NCBI GenBank assembly: GCA_025504975.1
Contig: JANUWI010000002.1
Coordinates: forward strand, 3,596,001-3,660,000
Reading direction: 5' to 3'
DNA: 64,000 nucleotides
DNA from: Plenodomus lindquistii
Lineage: Eukaryota; Ascomycota; Dothideomycetes; Pleosporales; Leptosphaeriaceae
Position 1 is the first letter of the stretch. Each line of letters opens with the position of its first letter. The notes beneath the pieces are model-generated. The model did no database searches and had not been told where the DNA came from. It was given only the letters and a program-made list of their open reading frames with translations. This document shows, one piece after another, positions 1 to 9,924 of this stretch. The translations under genes and the position numbers were made by a program.

Positions 1-2
1 CG

Positions 3-710
3 TGGTTCAACCAGTTCGCAAACACCTCCGACAACATCAACGACACCATCGAGCCCACCAAAGAACGCGGTCAAGAGCGCCCCTCCTACTGGCCCAAAGA
101 TTCCATCACCGAAGACTTCCGCGGCACAAAATGGACAGAGCTATCATGGCAACCGCTCGTGAAAGCCGAAGAGTTCAAAGACACCGATACAGGCGACAGC
201 AAAGCCATTAAGCGCGGCGACACCCAACTCGCCGTCTTCAAGGTCCGCGGGAAATACTATTGCACGCAGCAAATGTGCCCTCACAAGCGCGCGTTCGTCC
301 TCTCAGACGGTCTCATTGGTGACGACCTCGCGAACAACAAACTATGGGTCTCGTGTCCATATCACAAGCGCAATTACGAGCTCAGCGGAGATAACGCGGG
401 TAAATGTGCAAACGACGAGTCTGTCAATATTGCTGTGTTCCCTATCGAGGAGCGTGGAGACGGTTGGCTGTACGTCAAGCTTCCTAGCGTCGAGGAACTG
501 GACAGCGTGCTCGGCACGAGTAAATTTGTGATTAAGAAGGCGGAAACCGAAGATCCCTTTGTCAAGTTAGATAAAAAGCTGGCGAGGATGCAGTTGAAAG
601 GTAGAAAGGGACAGCAGGTCTCGCACTTGGAGAATGGGTTAGGAGAGAAGGGAAAGGCGGCTATGATACTTGCTGGTGGGGAGCGAGGGGCTGGTGGTCT
701 GGAATGGTAG
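3..710 (+). CDS. niiA: Nitrite reductase [NAD(P)H], C-terminal part with Rieske domain (5' end outside window)
   Basis: This is the last 235 codons of a gene that starts left of the window. The frame is open from base 3 and continues without a break to the TAG at 708-710. It carries a Rieske-type [2Fe-2S] site: the C-x-H ligand pair lies in CPHKRAF and the C-x2-H pair in CPYHKRNY, separated by the usual short spacer. The upstream segment WFNQFANTSDN and the lysine-rich tail are typical of fungal assimilatory nitrite reductase, a large cytosolic sirohaem/FAD enzyme that reduces nitrite to ammonium with NAD(P)H. The catalytic sirohaem part is outside the window, so the identity rests on the C-terminal domain and tail. 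In many fungi this gene sits beside nitrate reductase and a nitrate transporter; any such partners would be to the left. Regulation cannot be read because the promoter is absent. Confidence 0.88.
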   Translation, partial: WFNQFANTSDNINDTIEPTKERGQERPSYWPKDSITEDFRGTKWTELSWQPLVKAEEFKDTDTGDSKAIKRGDTQLAVFKVRGKYYCTQQMCPHKRAFVLSDGLIGDDLANNKLWVSCPYHKRNYELSGDNAGKCANDESVNIAVFPIEERGDGWLYVKLPSVEELDSVLGTSKFVIKKAETEDPFVKLDKKLARMQLKGRKGQQVSHLENGLGEKGKAAMILAGGERGAGGLEW

Positions 711-1338
711 CCGATTGGCATGATCTGTGGCGTTCGGGCGCGCGGTAACCCTGGGTGTGATTGTATACATAAGGCCACGAGATTCCCATGACAAGAAACG
801 TGTTTTACGAAAGTTTTCTCATGATCTCCCCCGGCCTGTTCGTTATCAAAGTCGATCACGGATCGAAGTCGTCGTTATTATTGGACCTACGTGCAATCTT
901 GATACGTACACTGGCAAAGTACTACAGCCATCTTACCCAGTCCTTGTTAACGTATTTATCCTCGCCGGCTTCGGGAACCCCATTGAAGATGCTGCAATGC
1001 GTGGGCTAGCAATATGGGCGACGCGAACGAAGTCCCGGGCTTCCTTCGCGGTCATCACGAACTGTGAGTTTTACTCAGTCCACCCCAAGAGGGTCCCTGA
1101 CCGTGATCGATAACCCACAGCAGTTGTAGCGAGGGATCTCAGACTCAAACTCGATCATTGCAGAGGAGCAAAGGCAGAGGAAAAGTGAATGAAGCACTGA
1201 GATTTGTAACCCCAAACCCCTGTCGCTTAAAGGCTCAGACCATTTTAAGACACTGGGCTGGCGTGGTTGTAGAGATGATTATGACATCGCATGATCTTGG
1301 GATTTTCGTTGTTTATTAGATAGTAGATCAAGGCTTCC
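711..1338. other. Intergenic, convergent 3' ends
   Basis: This lies between the stop of nitrite reductase (+) and the stop of the DUF1593 gene (-). It should hold the two 3' UTRs. The open frames here have no recognisable protein character and I see no other signal. Confidence 0.6.
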
Positions 1339-2822
1339 TTATGACTCGTTCTGATCGCTTTCTGATGTGCGAAATTCACGCACATCCCCTTGATCCCTCA
1401 AGTGTTCCACTTTCATGATGACAATCCTTCGATACGTTGTCAGCGCCGGCGCCCCGTCGTCTGTGACTTCCAAAATAAGATGCAGCGGTGATCCCCGCTC
1501 CGACAATTGAGCCGATTTCGACCGTACGATTGCGCATGATTTCTTCGCCGGTGGTATCGCGACCCCTACTGTTCCCCCATCTTTCGAAGGCTTGAGACCC
1601 AAATCGGCAACTTCCCACGTATGATACGTCTGAACAGCGCTTGGCTCTCGATACTGCCACCAGTTGAATATCAAATCACCACCGTCTGGGTCGTAGCTTT
1701 TGCTTGCGTCAAAGATGACCGTTCCACCCGCATTGATATCCACGTGAATTGGCGCCAAGCCCTTATCGCCATTCATCTCAAAGACAGGATGGTGATTGAC
1801 TTGAGTGAGATCTGGAGTCAGCGTCCACTGCATCCTCGCCTGCAAGTCCCTCTGAAACGCATTTCCCCACCTCCAAATCATCGCACAATTCGATCGGTGC
1901 ATCTGCCCATCTAACGGTCTCACCTCGTCTTCACAGGCCGCAAAATGGCCCCTCTTGGCCACTCCTTTAGCACCAACATTGAAACTCAGGTACTGTCCAC
2001 CCCAAGACCCCCAGTACGGTTCCTCGGGTACTCCAAGACCGTTCTGTATCAAGTACAGGAATGTCGGTGTATCGCCCTCCATCGCATACTCATCGTTAGG
2101 GTACTTTTCTCCCAGAGGCCGATCTGAATATGCTCTTTGATCCACTCCTTGCTCAGCTTTGATCGTTCAGCAGCTCCACGATCAGCAGGTACATCGCCTG
2201 AGATACCGAGCCAGGTGGCAGACCCATATTGGTTCCACCCATGTACGGAGCAAATATGGAAAATGTCTGGCCATTGAGTGCGGGTCCATGCACCTGTATC
2301 ATCTTGGTCTGAGATAGTATACATGCGGAGTTTCGAACGCAGACCAGCAGCATTGGAGTGGTCGCGGATGTGGTGCAGTACAGATGCCAGGACGTTGGTT
2401 CCACCCCAGACTAGGACCCAGAGGGCTCGAGTGTCAGAAGATTGGAGGTTCGAGAGTAGGAGTTCGGCACCTGGATTAAGGGGAATGGCACCGCCGACAG
2501 CTTCCATACCGTAGATGGGCGCACCAGGTCTAATCAGGCTGCGGAGATGATCTGGTGTGGGTATAGGTTACTTGGGTGGGTATGGGCATTCAACTTAGCC
2601 ACGACCTTTTCGTAACCATCTAAAATATCTGATGTGGAGGGCTTCTGGAGCAACTCGGTCGCGCAGCCATGTTGATGTTGTAGGAACGATTCTCTCTGTG
2701 TCAAACTGATTGGAGTAAGTGAGGTAGCGGCAGAACGATTGAGCATCGCTTGGTTCATTGGTGATGTCTGTCAAGATGAAAACGCGGGGTTTTATCGGGT
2801 AGGAGTTGAGGTTATCAGCCAT
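1339..2822 (-). pseudogene. DUF1593 (nucleoside-hydrolase-like) protein gene broken by three frameshifts
   Basis: The product is spread over three reading frames on the minus strand. The first frame, from an ATG at 2822, reads KPRVFILTDITNEPSDAQS and then STWLRDRVAPE, which is the N-terminal hallmark of DUF1593 proteins, with their aspartate-rich nucleoside-hydrolase-like start. The frame shifts near 2630 to DILDGYEKVVAKLNAH, shifts again near 2557 to DHLRSLIRPGAPIYGMEA, and shifts a third time near 2122 to RPLGEKYPNDEYAMEGDTP. From there the C-terminal Ig-like part (VIFDASKSYDPDGGD) runs to the stop at 1339. None of the junctions has room for an intron. Apart from the shifts, the residues are well conserved and no internal stop is needed. 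Family members are often secreted or cell-wall-associated and linked to plant polysaccharide use, but their reaction is not firmly known. Either the gene is recently dead or the assembly has indel errors here. Confidence 0.75.
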
Positions 2823-3828
2823 TCTGTAGAGCTCTGGAGTAGGGTCTACTAACCTGACAAATTTTACACCAAGACCTGCACACGCTGATCAGGAATTTGC
2901 ACTATATGCGCCAATATTTCTCAGCACCACAAGCTAACAGTTTAGCAGCCAAAGCCGCATCTATCTAACTGCACTACTTTCCTTACTTATCTTACTACCC
3001 ACCAGCGTTTTCTTTTACTTACTTACTTACTCTCTTACTTTCTTATCACGCGATTATTCTACCAATATACTATCTAACAGGCCGCTCCTGGTAAAAGAAT
3101 ATAGGGCCAAACCCCCTTTTTAGAACCCACTGTCATTTTTGAAACGTAGTCTTTACAGAGCAAAGCTCACTCTTTACCACACTATTGTTACAGACCTCTT
3201 CAACAGAGTAGAATTATATGTTAACTAGCTCGCGCCCGCCTTAACATAGAATGCTTTCTACAGTAGTGCATCACGACTATAGTTCTGTAGCTTAACGCGC
3301 CTTTGTGCCCTGCGGGAGGTGGATTGTATACAAATACCCTTGCGGATGAAAATAAATGCCAACCAACCAACCAATCTAGAGTAAGGTCCTCACAGATGAG
3401 ACAAGGCCGCTCGATATGTTACGCTCGATGCTTTGGTATCTTGTCCTGGCCGGCTATTTACCTGTGGAGATGCCAGTCACTGTCGATGGAGTAGTCGGTG
3501 TCACCAGTTCCCCGCATCTTCTTGAGTCATGCAACAGTTCGACTCTGGCTCGGGTGAAATGTGACTGATTGGCTGTGACCCCCTATTAAACCGCTGGCAA
3601 TTTGTCACTATGACAGCTACGCAACCACCGTGATCGACTGTCAATTTTCAGGCTATTGACTTTCAGTATTTAGCCTTTCGTAGTCTTCACTAAAGATTAT
3701 AACACGCAAAAATCCTACACGGGTATGTACTCAGCATTCGGCCCGTATTGCGAGACAACTACACTATTGTGACTGCTTTCAAGTCTCTATCAACGATTTG
3801 CTACGAGTCGCTTGACGGCATGGAGGTT
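2823..3828. other. Intergenic, no gene recognised
   Basis: It contains a pyrimidine-rich stretch with TTAC/TTACTTAC repeats (about 2985-3045), and a rather AT-rich segment with many short direct repeats after it. It may be an old, decayed repeat, but I cannot name it. Confidence 0.4.
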
Positions 3829-4302
3829 TCAGACATCTTTGCCTGCCATGGCGACTGCCGCCGCAGCATTCCGCTTTTGAGTGGTTGACTTGTAGCTCTT
3901 GAATCGCCTTGCAGGTACACTCTTTGCAAACATTTCGTCTAATTCCTGATGGCTCCTTCCACCCGTTTCTGATTGGTAGTAAAAAAGGTACACAAAGCAG
4001 ATCAAACATATACGACCAAAGATGAAAGCAATCTTTGCACCGAGATTCGCTTGATCTGGGTTGAATATGTACGGGATGGTGAATTGCCACGTGAATTTGA
4101 TGCTGGAGGAAAGCGCGAGACCAATTGCGACAGTCTTGTGGCGTAGCCGGGATGTAGATGTCTCAGCGAGGAGCGAAAAGGCCGTGGAACCAATGGAGAC
4201 ATTGTACCACCATGAATAGATGAGGATGAACGCGACGATTCCTTCGATCATATCAATGTTGGTTGTATTGATACCCAAACCACCACTGAGGCGCACGCTC
4301 AA
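3829..4302 (-). pseudogene. C-terminal remnant of an MFS sugar (maltose/alpha-glucoside type) transporter
   Basis: The minus-strand frame from 4302 to the stop at 3829 encodes only the last three membrane segments and the tail of a fungal sugar porter. AFSLLAETSTSRLRHKTVAIG is the conserved loop with the S-x-R-x-R-x-K-T pattern. It is followed by a membrane segment, the segment NPDQANLGAKIAFIFGRI, then GRSHQELDEMFAKSVPARRF, which matches the family's G-R-[TS]-x-x-E-[LI]-D-x-x-F tail. A complete transporter would be about 500-550 residues; here only about 150 remain. Upstream on the same strand (4303-4900) I cannot find the preceding membrane segments in any frame, and a stop lies just ahead of the remnant. 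It is most likely a truncated and decayed gene copy. Confidence 0.7.
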
Positions 4303-5193
4303 AACATATATTCAGGTTTCCATGATGATCATCACATCGCTTGCAATGAGTGCATTCGGTAGACTTGCCGTGTCCACAGCCGACGTGAGAAGACGGCACG
4401 TGAGAGGAGCAAGCAAGGAGATGCGCTGCACGGCCAATAATCTCCCGTTGAGGCGAGCGAATGGGCAATGCTGTACGGTGACGCGGGGATTGCTTCGCAG
4501 AGGTTGCGTGGCGGAGTGGGAACATGGGCAAGGAAAGCGACTGTTGGGGGTACATTGCGCTAGGCCTCCCCCACAATACACCATCTTCCAACAAGTTTAG
4601 GGGTTACGATCCAAGTCACGGGTACATACTCTAGAGATTGGTCGATCATAGCACTTTGTCTTGCGTTATAGCCACTCATAATGGCTAGGTATTTGACAGC
4701 GATTGAAACTGTACTCCATTCTCTTCCTAGAACTTTCCAAATAGTGGATCCGTATTTTTAGGTAAGTTATCGCAAAAACCTCTTGCAGAGGGTAGGAAAA
4801 TTTGAACAGGAAGTGTGAAACCCATGAAATTATCAAAGTGTGCCGCGATATTCACACGGAACACGTACCATGACTATACCAGGACGTGGGGAAGTCAAAC
4901 AGTAATTCTGAGGCTGATTTTGGATTTGGTAGTACCCTTCGGCTGCGATTGGACAAGTACGAGAGCTCACTTGTGTTCATACTTCATTAATGATCTCCGT
5001 TGACGGTGATGATGGTATAGTCTGTGCCCGATCAAGGTTGTGGACGGGCAGAGATGGAGTAATGATTGGGTCATGTTTTGTACCCACCAAGTCATTGCCA
5101 CCTTCAGGATTGCACAGTCTAGCCTTGATGCAAAAGTGAGCCAAATCGCTGCTTTGTCCGGACTGACTGCAGTCGGAACACCCCACAAGAAGC
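4303..5193. other. Intergenic / decayed 5' part of the transporter remnant
   Basis: Frames on the minus strand are short and interrupted. No membrane segment or sugar-porter motif can be followed here, so the missing N-terminal part is either deleted or beyond recognition. Nothing else is seen. Confidence 0.4.
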
Positions 5194-6104
5194 TCAGATA
5201 GCATGGTACCTCTCAGCCAGCGTCTCAGGATCATACAGCTTTGTAGTGGCCCGCTCCATCTCATCAGCGACCAAGACCCAAAAGTTCCGCTCCACCCTTT
5301 CAACCGCGCGCATCAGCTGCTCCGACTTCTCTGGCGTCTCCAAATCCTTCGCCTTGTCCATTTCCACTACCTGACGCAAGTTGGCCTTGAGCTCGGTCGG
5401 ATTGAGCGGATTCTTGAGGCGCTTCCGAGCATTCTTGCTGATGCTGCCGAGGATGGGGCCGCCCTCTGCGCCCTGGGTTTTGCTCTGAAGGTGCAGATAG
5501 TCGTGAGGATCGAAGCCGATCTCGCGGATGGGGAAGACGATGCTGGCGTTGGTCTGGACGTAGCGGCCGTAGACTTTCTGGTCGGTGAAGTCGACAGGCT
5601 CCTCGCGCTCGCGGCGGTCGCTGTTGAGCCGTTTGACAATTTCGGACCACTTCATCTTCTCTTCGTCACGCAGTGTCTTGATGAGTACATTTTCGGGGTC
5701 TTCTTGCGGGGTATGGCGCATGGTGTTCTTGTTTGCCTGCGGCTGCAAGACCGGGATATAGTCCTTGATTTCAGCCTTGATAGCGCGGGCACGTTCGAGC
5801 CCCTCCATTGCACTGTAGTGGGAGTGAGAGGTATGTGTGGGGCGGGCGGCGATGTACTCGGCGTGGAGGCTGTCCAGAAGATCCTCGTCGAGAGGTTCAA
5901 GCTCGTCTGAGTCGCTATTTTCGGGGATGAAGAGAGAGAGATTGGAACCTTGCTGCGAGGATCGGAGGTGATTATCGTCGTTGGAGTTGTCTGAGTGCAT
6001 CAGTAAGCGTGGTGAAGGCGTCGTGCAATGCCCGCCTCACCTTCTTCGTCGGAGTCCTTGAACGGGTGAGAGCGCTGACCGACAAGCGTCTTGCTCGTCG
6101 CCAT
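5194..6104 (-). CDS. Conserved hypothetical protein with acidic N-terminus and SANT-like segment
   Basis: Two exons, 6104-6041 and 5990-5194, are joined by a 50-bp GT-AG intron (donor GTGAGG, acceptor ACTCAG). The join gives HPFKDSDEEDNSNDDNHL and a 286-residue protein. I chose the ATG at 6104 because it precedes the splice in frame; the frame is open further upstream, so a longer N-terminus is possible. The N-terminal 60 residues are acidic and Ser/Asp-rich. A central segment, MKWSEIVKRLNSDRREREE, resembles one helix pair of a Myb/SANT-like domain. The C-terminal half is charged and probably helical (VERVERNFWVLVADEMERA). I do not recognise a named family; a nuclear role is only a guess from the composition. 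Confidence 0.7.
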
Positions 6105-7558
6105 CGTATCTGGAAGACACTCCCCTTCGTCGTCGCTGTCACAGTCATCAGCATCTGACAGTACCACATTGAATACCGCGCCGTTGTCGCAAACCAAACA
6201 AGGAGCCAGTGACAAAGTTCCTGAAGATCTCGACGCTCCATCATGGGACCCGCTGGCCACGTCAGCATAGTTAGAAGGCGCCAAAGTGACGTGATGCGGG
6301 CGAAAATAGAAACATGAGAGAGTAAAGTCATGAGAGAGCTGCAAACAAAGCGGTAAACATACGCAATAATCCAGCAAAATTTTGACACGCTGAGTTCTTG
6401 TCGCGGAGGTGATGATGGTGGGGTCGGTGGTGAGACGCTTCCCGGTGTTTCGACTTCCCATACATGTCCACGCACTTACCACGTATTGTCGGAGCAGCCG
6501 GTCCCTAAGATGAATGTGAGAGCACGTGATAACGATGGCTGTTTGTTCTCCAGAACCTTTTTGAGTACCTAGCACTCTATCAACGGCACGGCAGGTCCTT
6601 CACAACGAGCCACCGCCAGGCCTCGCATCGTGAAAGACAAAAAGTTTCCGAGTGTGATTGAATCAAACGGACGTAGAGACCTTGCTGCGCCATACTTCGA
6701 CAAGCAAACCGGCAAGATTGAAACCTTCTCGAGGTCCACCTCAAATCTATCGTCTCACCAACTCATGAATCGCGATGAAGCAACCTGCTCGAGGGGAAGC
6801 CGCCGGAGCGAGCTCATTATTACTTTACTGCATAGACACACTTTGAGGCTCATGTGTTGTCATGGGGATGGGGGCGATGCGCCCTTGTGTAGAGCGGTGT
6901 GTTGTAAGCGATACGAATCTAGTAAGCGTAGAAAAGGTGGCGAGATAGTGACTGACCAGCCATCCAAGGCAATGGACGGCATGGGACGGTATGTCATATT
7001 TCGAGAGGGAACAGGGCTAGTGAAACAGGGATCTAGTGAGACTAGGCGACTAGAAAGACGTAGATGAGGTAGGAGGATGTAATCGTGGACTCCATGATTG
7101 GGCACAAGGTCTCGATTATTGAGAGAGGCTGAGAACAACAGAACAGGAATACAGATGCGACATCGAGAGTGGAAGGGCTGGGGGCTGGCCTCTTGGTTGC
7201 TGTGAAGCATGTAAGGTTAGTCTGGGCTCAAGATCATCATATGCTGTCAACTTGATCATGTCCTTGAATTTTTGTGACTTTGCAAGTTGGCCCTAATGGC
7301 GGATACATGGGATGGGTAGTTGGTGTGAAATACAGCTTGGTGTTGTAGCGCTTCATTCATGTTGTCTCATTGCACTAGACTATGTGAGGAAGCTACTACC
7401 AGTCTCACGCAGCGATAGCACCAATGCTACCCCACAGTTACCATCAATCTTCGGTGAATGTCAGGCGTGGAGGTTTCTCAACGTCTTCGGAGCGATCTAA
7501 AGATCACTCACCTCGACGATTGCCCCGCTCAAACCACTATGCCTGTTCATACCCATGG
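6105..7558. other. Intergenic, no gene recognised
   Basis: This is the upstream region of the minus-strand hypothetical gene and the downstream region of the GH7 gene. The open frames (for example 6630-7067 +) have no conserved character and unusual composition. Nothing else is recognised. Confidence 0.45.
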
Positions 7559-8908
7559 CTACCTCACAGCGTGAGTTGAGCCAATCTCACCCCACTTGAT
7601 GTTACTGAATTTGACCATAGGTGATGGCTCAGCCTTCTTGATCCCTTCAGGGAAACCCTCGGTCTCACTGCACGGTCCACTAGCACCACTATCAAGCCAA
7701 TGCATGGCATCTTTTTCATCCCACCAGACACTCATAGCGAGGACCATACCACGGGCAAGCGCCTGGCCTGCAGTCTTATGTCCACCGAACTTGTTGTACT
7801 GACTGCCACGTTCTGAGGCATCGCAGTACGCCTGGTCCATGACGATATTTGGCGATGGAACGTCGATGACTTTGCCGTCCTGAATGTACTTGCGGGTGAT
7901 GGCCTTGAGCACACCGCTGCTATCGGTAGGGTATCCGGTGATGACGGTGAATGGCTTCCTGGTATTAACCTTGGAGTCGGGGCCGTAGAAATCCTTTGCC
8001 TTGCGTTCCCGGTATGGATTGTCGATGCAGCCGACCCGGTCGCACTTGCCTTCACCCTTGCATTCGTCGCCGGTGCAGCGAAATACACCTGATTTGGCGC
8101 AGGTGTGGGGAGCCAGCGAGGTGGCGCGGCTGTTGGCTTCCCAGATGTCTATTTCGTTGCAGCAAACGCCGTCGCCTTTGATGTTGCCCTGTGGGTAATC
8201 AGTAAGTCGTTGACAGAAAACAGCGTAAGATACTTGCAACGCCGTTGATGAATGGTATGACGAAACATTGAGCATCGCAATATCCTGAAAGCGCAATGTT
8301 GATAACTGAAGCTTGGGTCAAATGACTTGCATGAACTCACCTGTGCCGTAGGAAGCACCGCCGGGATTCAGGTCTCGCCGTCCGCCACTGGCCTCCATCT
8401 CAGAGAGGTAAAGCGCGCCGTTCATACCACAGGGAAGCCTCGAGGCATCAACATCGAAACTGATTTCATTGCCAAGGAGCTTCAGCATCTCGTAGTTGTT
8501 GCCGTCTTGGTTCAGAAGATAGACCCTGGGACCAACGACGCTTCCGTCCTTGTTGAGCATGTCAAGTTGCAGCATTTTGCCACCCCAGACCTTGACACCG
8601 TAGTCCTCGTACTTGTCGATGCCCTCAATGATGCAGTTTGCGGCACATGTCTTCTCGTCAGGGCAGACACTGGGGTCGGCACCAATCCCGAAATTACCGC
8701 AACCTCGTGAGACATCATTCTTCTGGTGGATGTTGTGCGTGGCTGCATCCAGGACGACGGCGCTGTGCAATTCCTTGCAACCTCCGGACTTGGTGCACTT
8801 GTACGTTGTAAGTTTCGGGTGGTTCTCGGGAGTCTTGCCAGGCGTTTGGGCAATAGCGAAGCCCGCCAAAGCAGAAGCAGTGATGATGATGCTGCTGTAA
8901 ACAAACAT
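7559..8908 (-). CDS. Secreted GH7 cellulase (endoglucanase I / Cel7B-like)
   Basis: Three exons (8908-8341, 8284-8238, 8188-7559) give a 414-residue protein. Residues 1-20 form a signal peptide ending at AIAQ. The mature start HPKLTTYKCTKSGGC is the GH7 N-terminus. The catalytic motif NEIDIWEAN places the nucleophile at E217, the assisting acid at D219 and the acid/base at E222. The protein ends NIKWGEIGST plus a short tail and has no cellulose-binding module or linker. Intron 1 (8340-8285) is GT-AG. Intron 2 (8237-8189) starts GCAAGT and is the only choice that keeps FINGV-GNIKGDGVCC in frame, so it is a GC-AG intron. The N-terminus and the NSRA-x-x-L-x-PH-x-C segment after the catalytic motif look closer to endoglucanase I than to cellobiohydrolase I, but activity type is inferred. 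The enzyme should act outside the cell on beta-1,4-glucan with retention of configuration. Confidence 0.92.
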
Positions 8909-9396
8909 TGTCGAATTTGGTTCAGCTCAAAGGACAGACAGAGAGTCGTGGAGGGTTGTAGGAGTTGTGGGTGTCGTTGTAGCAATCCATTGCAGTGGGA
9001 CTGTGGTGAAGAATTGTCAGGTGAGTGACGGTGGCCTACAAACAAACGTGTTCGCGCCTGCCACCTCGACCTTTGATGACGACATGTAAGACTCCGTTCC
9101 TTTCCACTATACATGTAGGACGGCGGGCTGCAGGAGCAAGTCATGGTTTATATATATAGAGTATGTTTCTTCAGGGTGGTTACAATCATCTTCGCCAGTG
9201 CACGGTGCTTATAGCACATGGTTTGGCTTCGCCTGGACGTATGTTCAATGTCGAAGATGGGGCCAAAGACATGGCAGTGGCAGTGGCAGCGGCAGCACGC
9301 ACGAGACCGAGTGGCAAGCAGCAACCTCGGAACACTGTGACTGGGCAATTTATTTGGGAGACGACTTGGTGAGCCAGGGTTGGGGTAGGTCGACTA

Positions 9397-9620
9397 ATGT
9401 TGATGTTGATGTTGATGTTGATGTTGGTGTTGATGTTGGTGTTGATGTTGGTGTTGATGTTGATGTTGATGTTGATGTTGGTGTTGATGTTGGTGTTGAT
9501 GTTGGTGTTGATGTTGGGTGTTGGTGTTGATGTTGGGTGTTGGTGTTGATGTTGGGTGTTGGTGTTGATGTTGGGTGTTGGTGTTGATGTTGGGTGTTGG
9601 TGTTGATGTTGGGTGTTGGG
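9397..9620. repeat. GTTGAT/GTTGGT minisatellite
   Basis: About 220 bp are built from GTTGAT and GTTGGT hexamers. The left half mixes the two hexamers irregularly. The right half turns into about six copies of a longer unit, roughly GTTGATGTTGGGTGTTGGT. The plus strand is G-rich and lacks C almost entirely. The frames through it on both strands only encode repeats and are not genes. Confidence 0.9.
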
Positions 9621-9759
9621 GGTGAGTGAGGAGAGCAGTGGCGCAGGCAGCTGCAGGGTTCCCGAGCTAGAAAAGCTTATTCGGCTAGCGCGTCTAGTGT
9701 TGTTCAGGGATGACGTCTGTCCTGAGTCGCGCCTGCCCACCTTGGCCCAGCTTTGGCAA

Positions 9760-9794
9760 CCACACCCACACCCACACCCACACCCGCACCCACG
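9760..9794. repeat. CCACAC microsatellite
   Basis: About six CCACAC-like units lie between the minisatellite and the PTEN-like gene. Confidence 0.8.
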
Positions 9795-9924
9795 TGCCAA
9801 TGTCTGCCATGTTGCGCTCCCTCGACGCCCTCTTCCCATCCCGTAGACTTTTGGCGGCCTAGGCAATAATGGCGAGCGCCGTCCCTCGTCTCCCTTCCCA
9901 AGCTTGGTGCTGACTCTGCAGCAG

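Larger units (their letters stand above)
8909..9924. other. Intergenic with long simple repeats
   Basis: This is the shared upstream region of the GH7 gene (-) and the PTEN-like gene (+). It holds a large hexanucleotide-type minisatellite and a short CCACAC run, listed separately. The start codon of the PTEN-like gene is probably within this stretch. Confidence 0.6.

Noticed and set aside
5203..5910. 235-codon plus-strand frame opposite to the hypothetical gene
   Set aside because: The minus-strand product has a spliced exon and plausible protein composition; this frame is its mirror.
6630..7067. 145-codon plus-strand frame upstream of the GH7 gene's 3' end
   Set aside because: No recognisable domain and a low-quality composition; treated as chance.
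9397..9620. CRISPR-like array
   Set aside because: The units are contiguous hexamers without spacers; this is a minisatellite in a eukaryote.
9186..9866. 226-codon minus-strand frame through the minisatellite
   Set aside because: It encodes only a Thr-Pro-Asn-Ile repeat produced by the hexamers; there is no start context or conserved flank.
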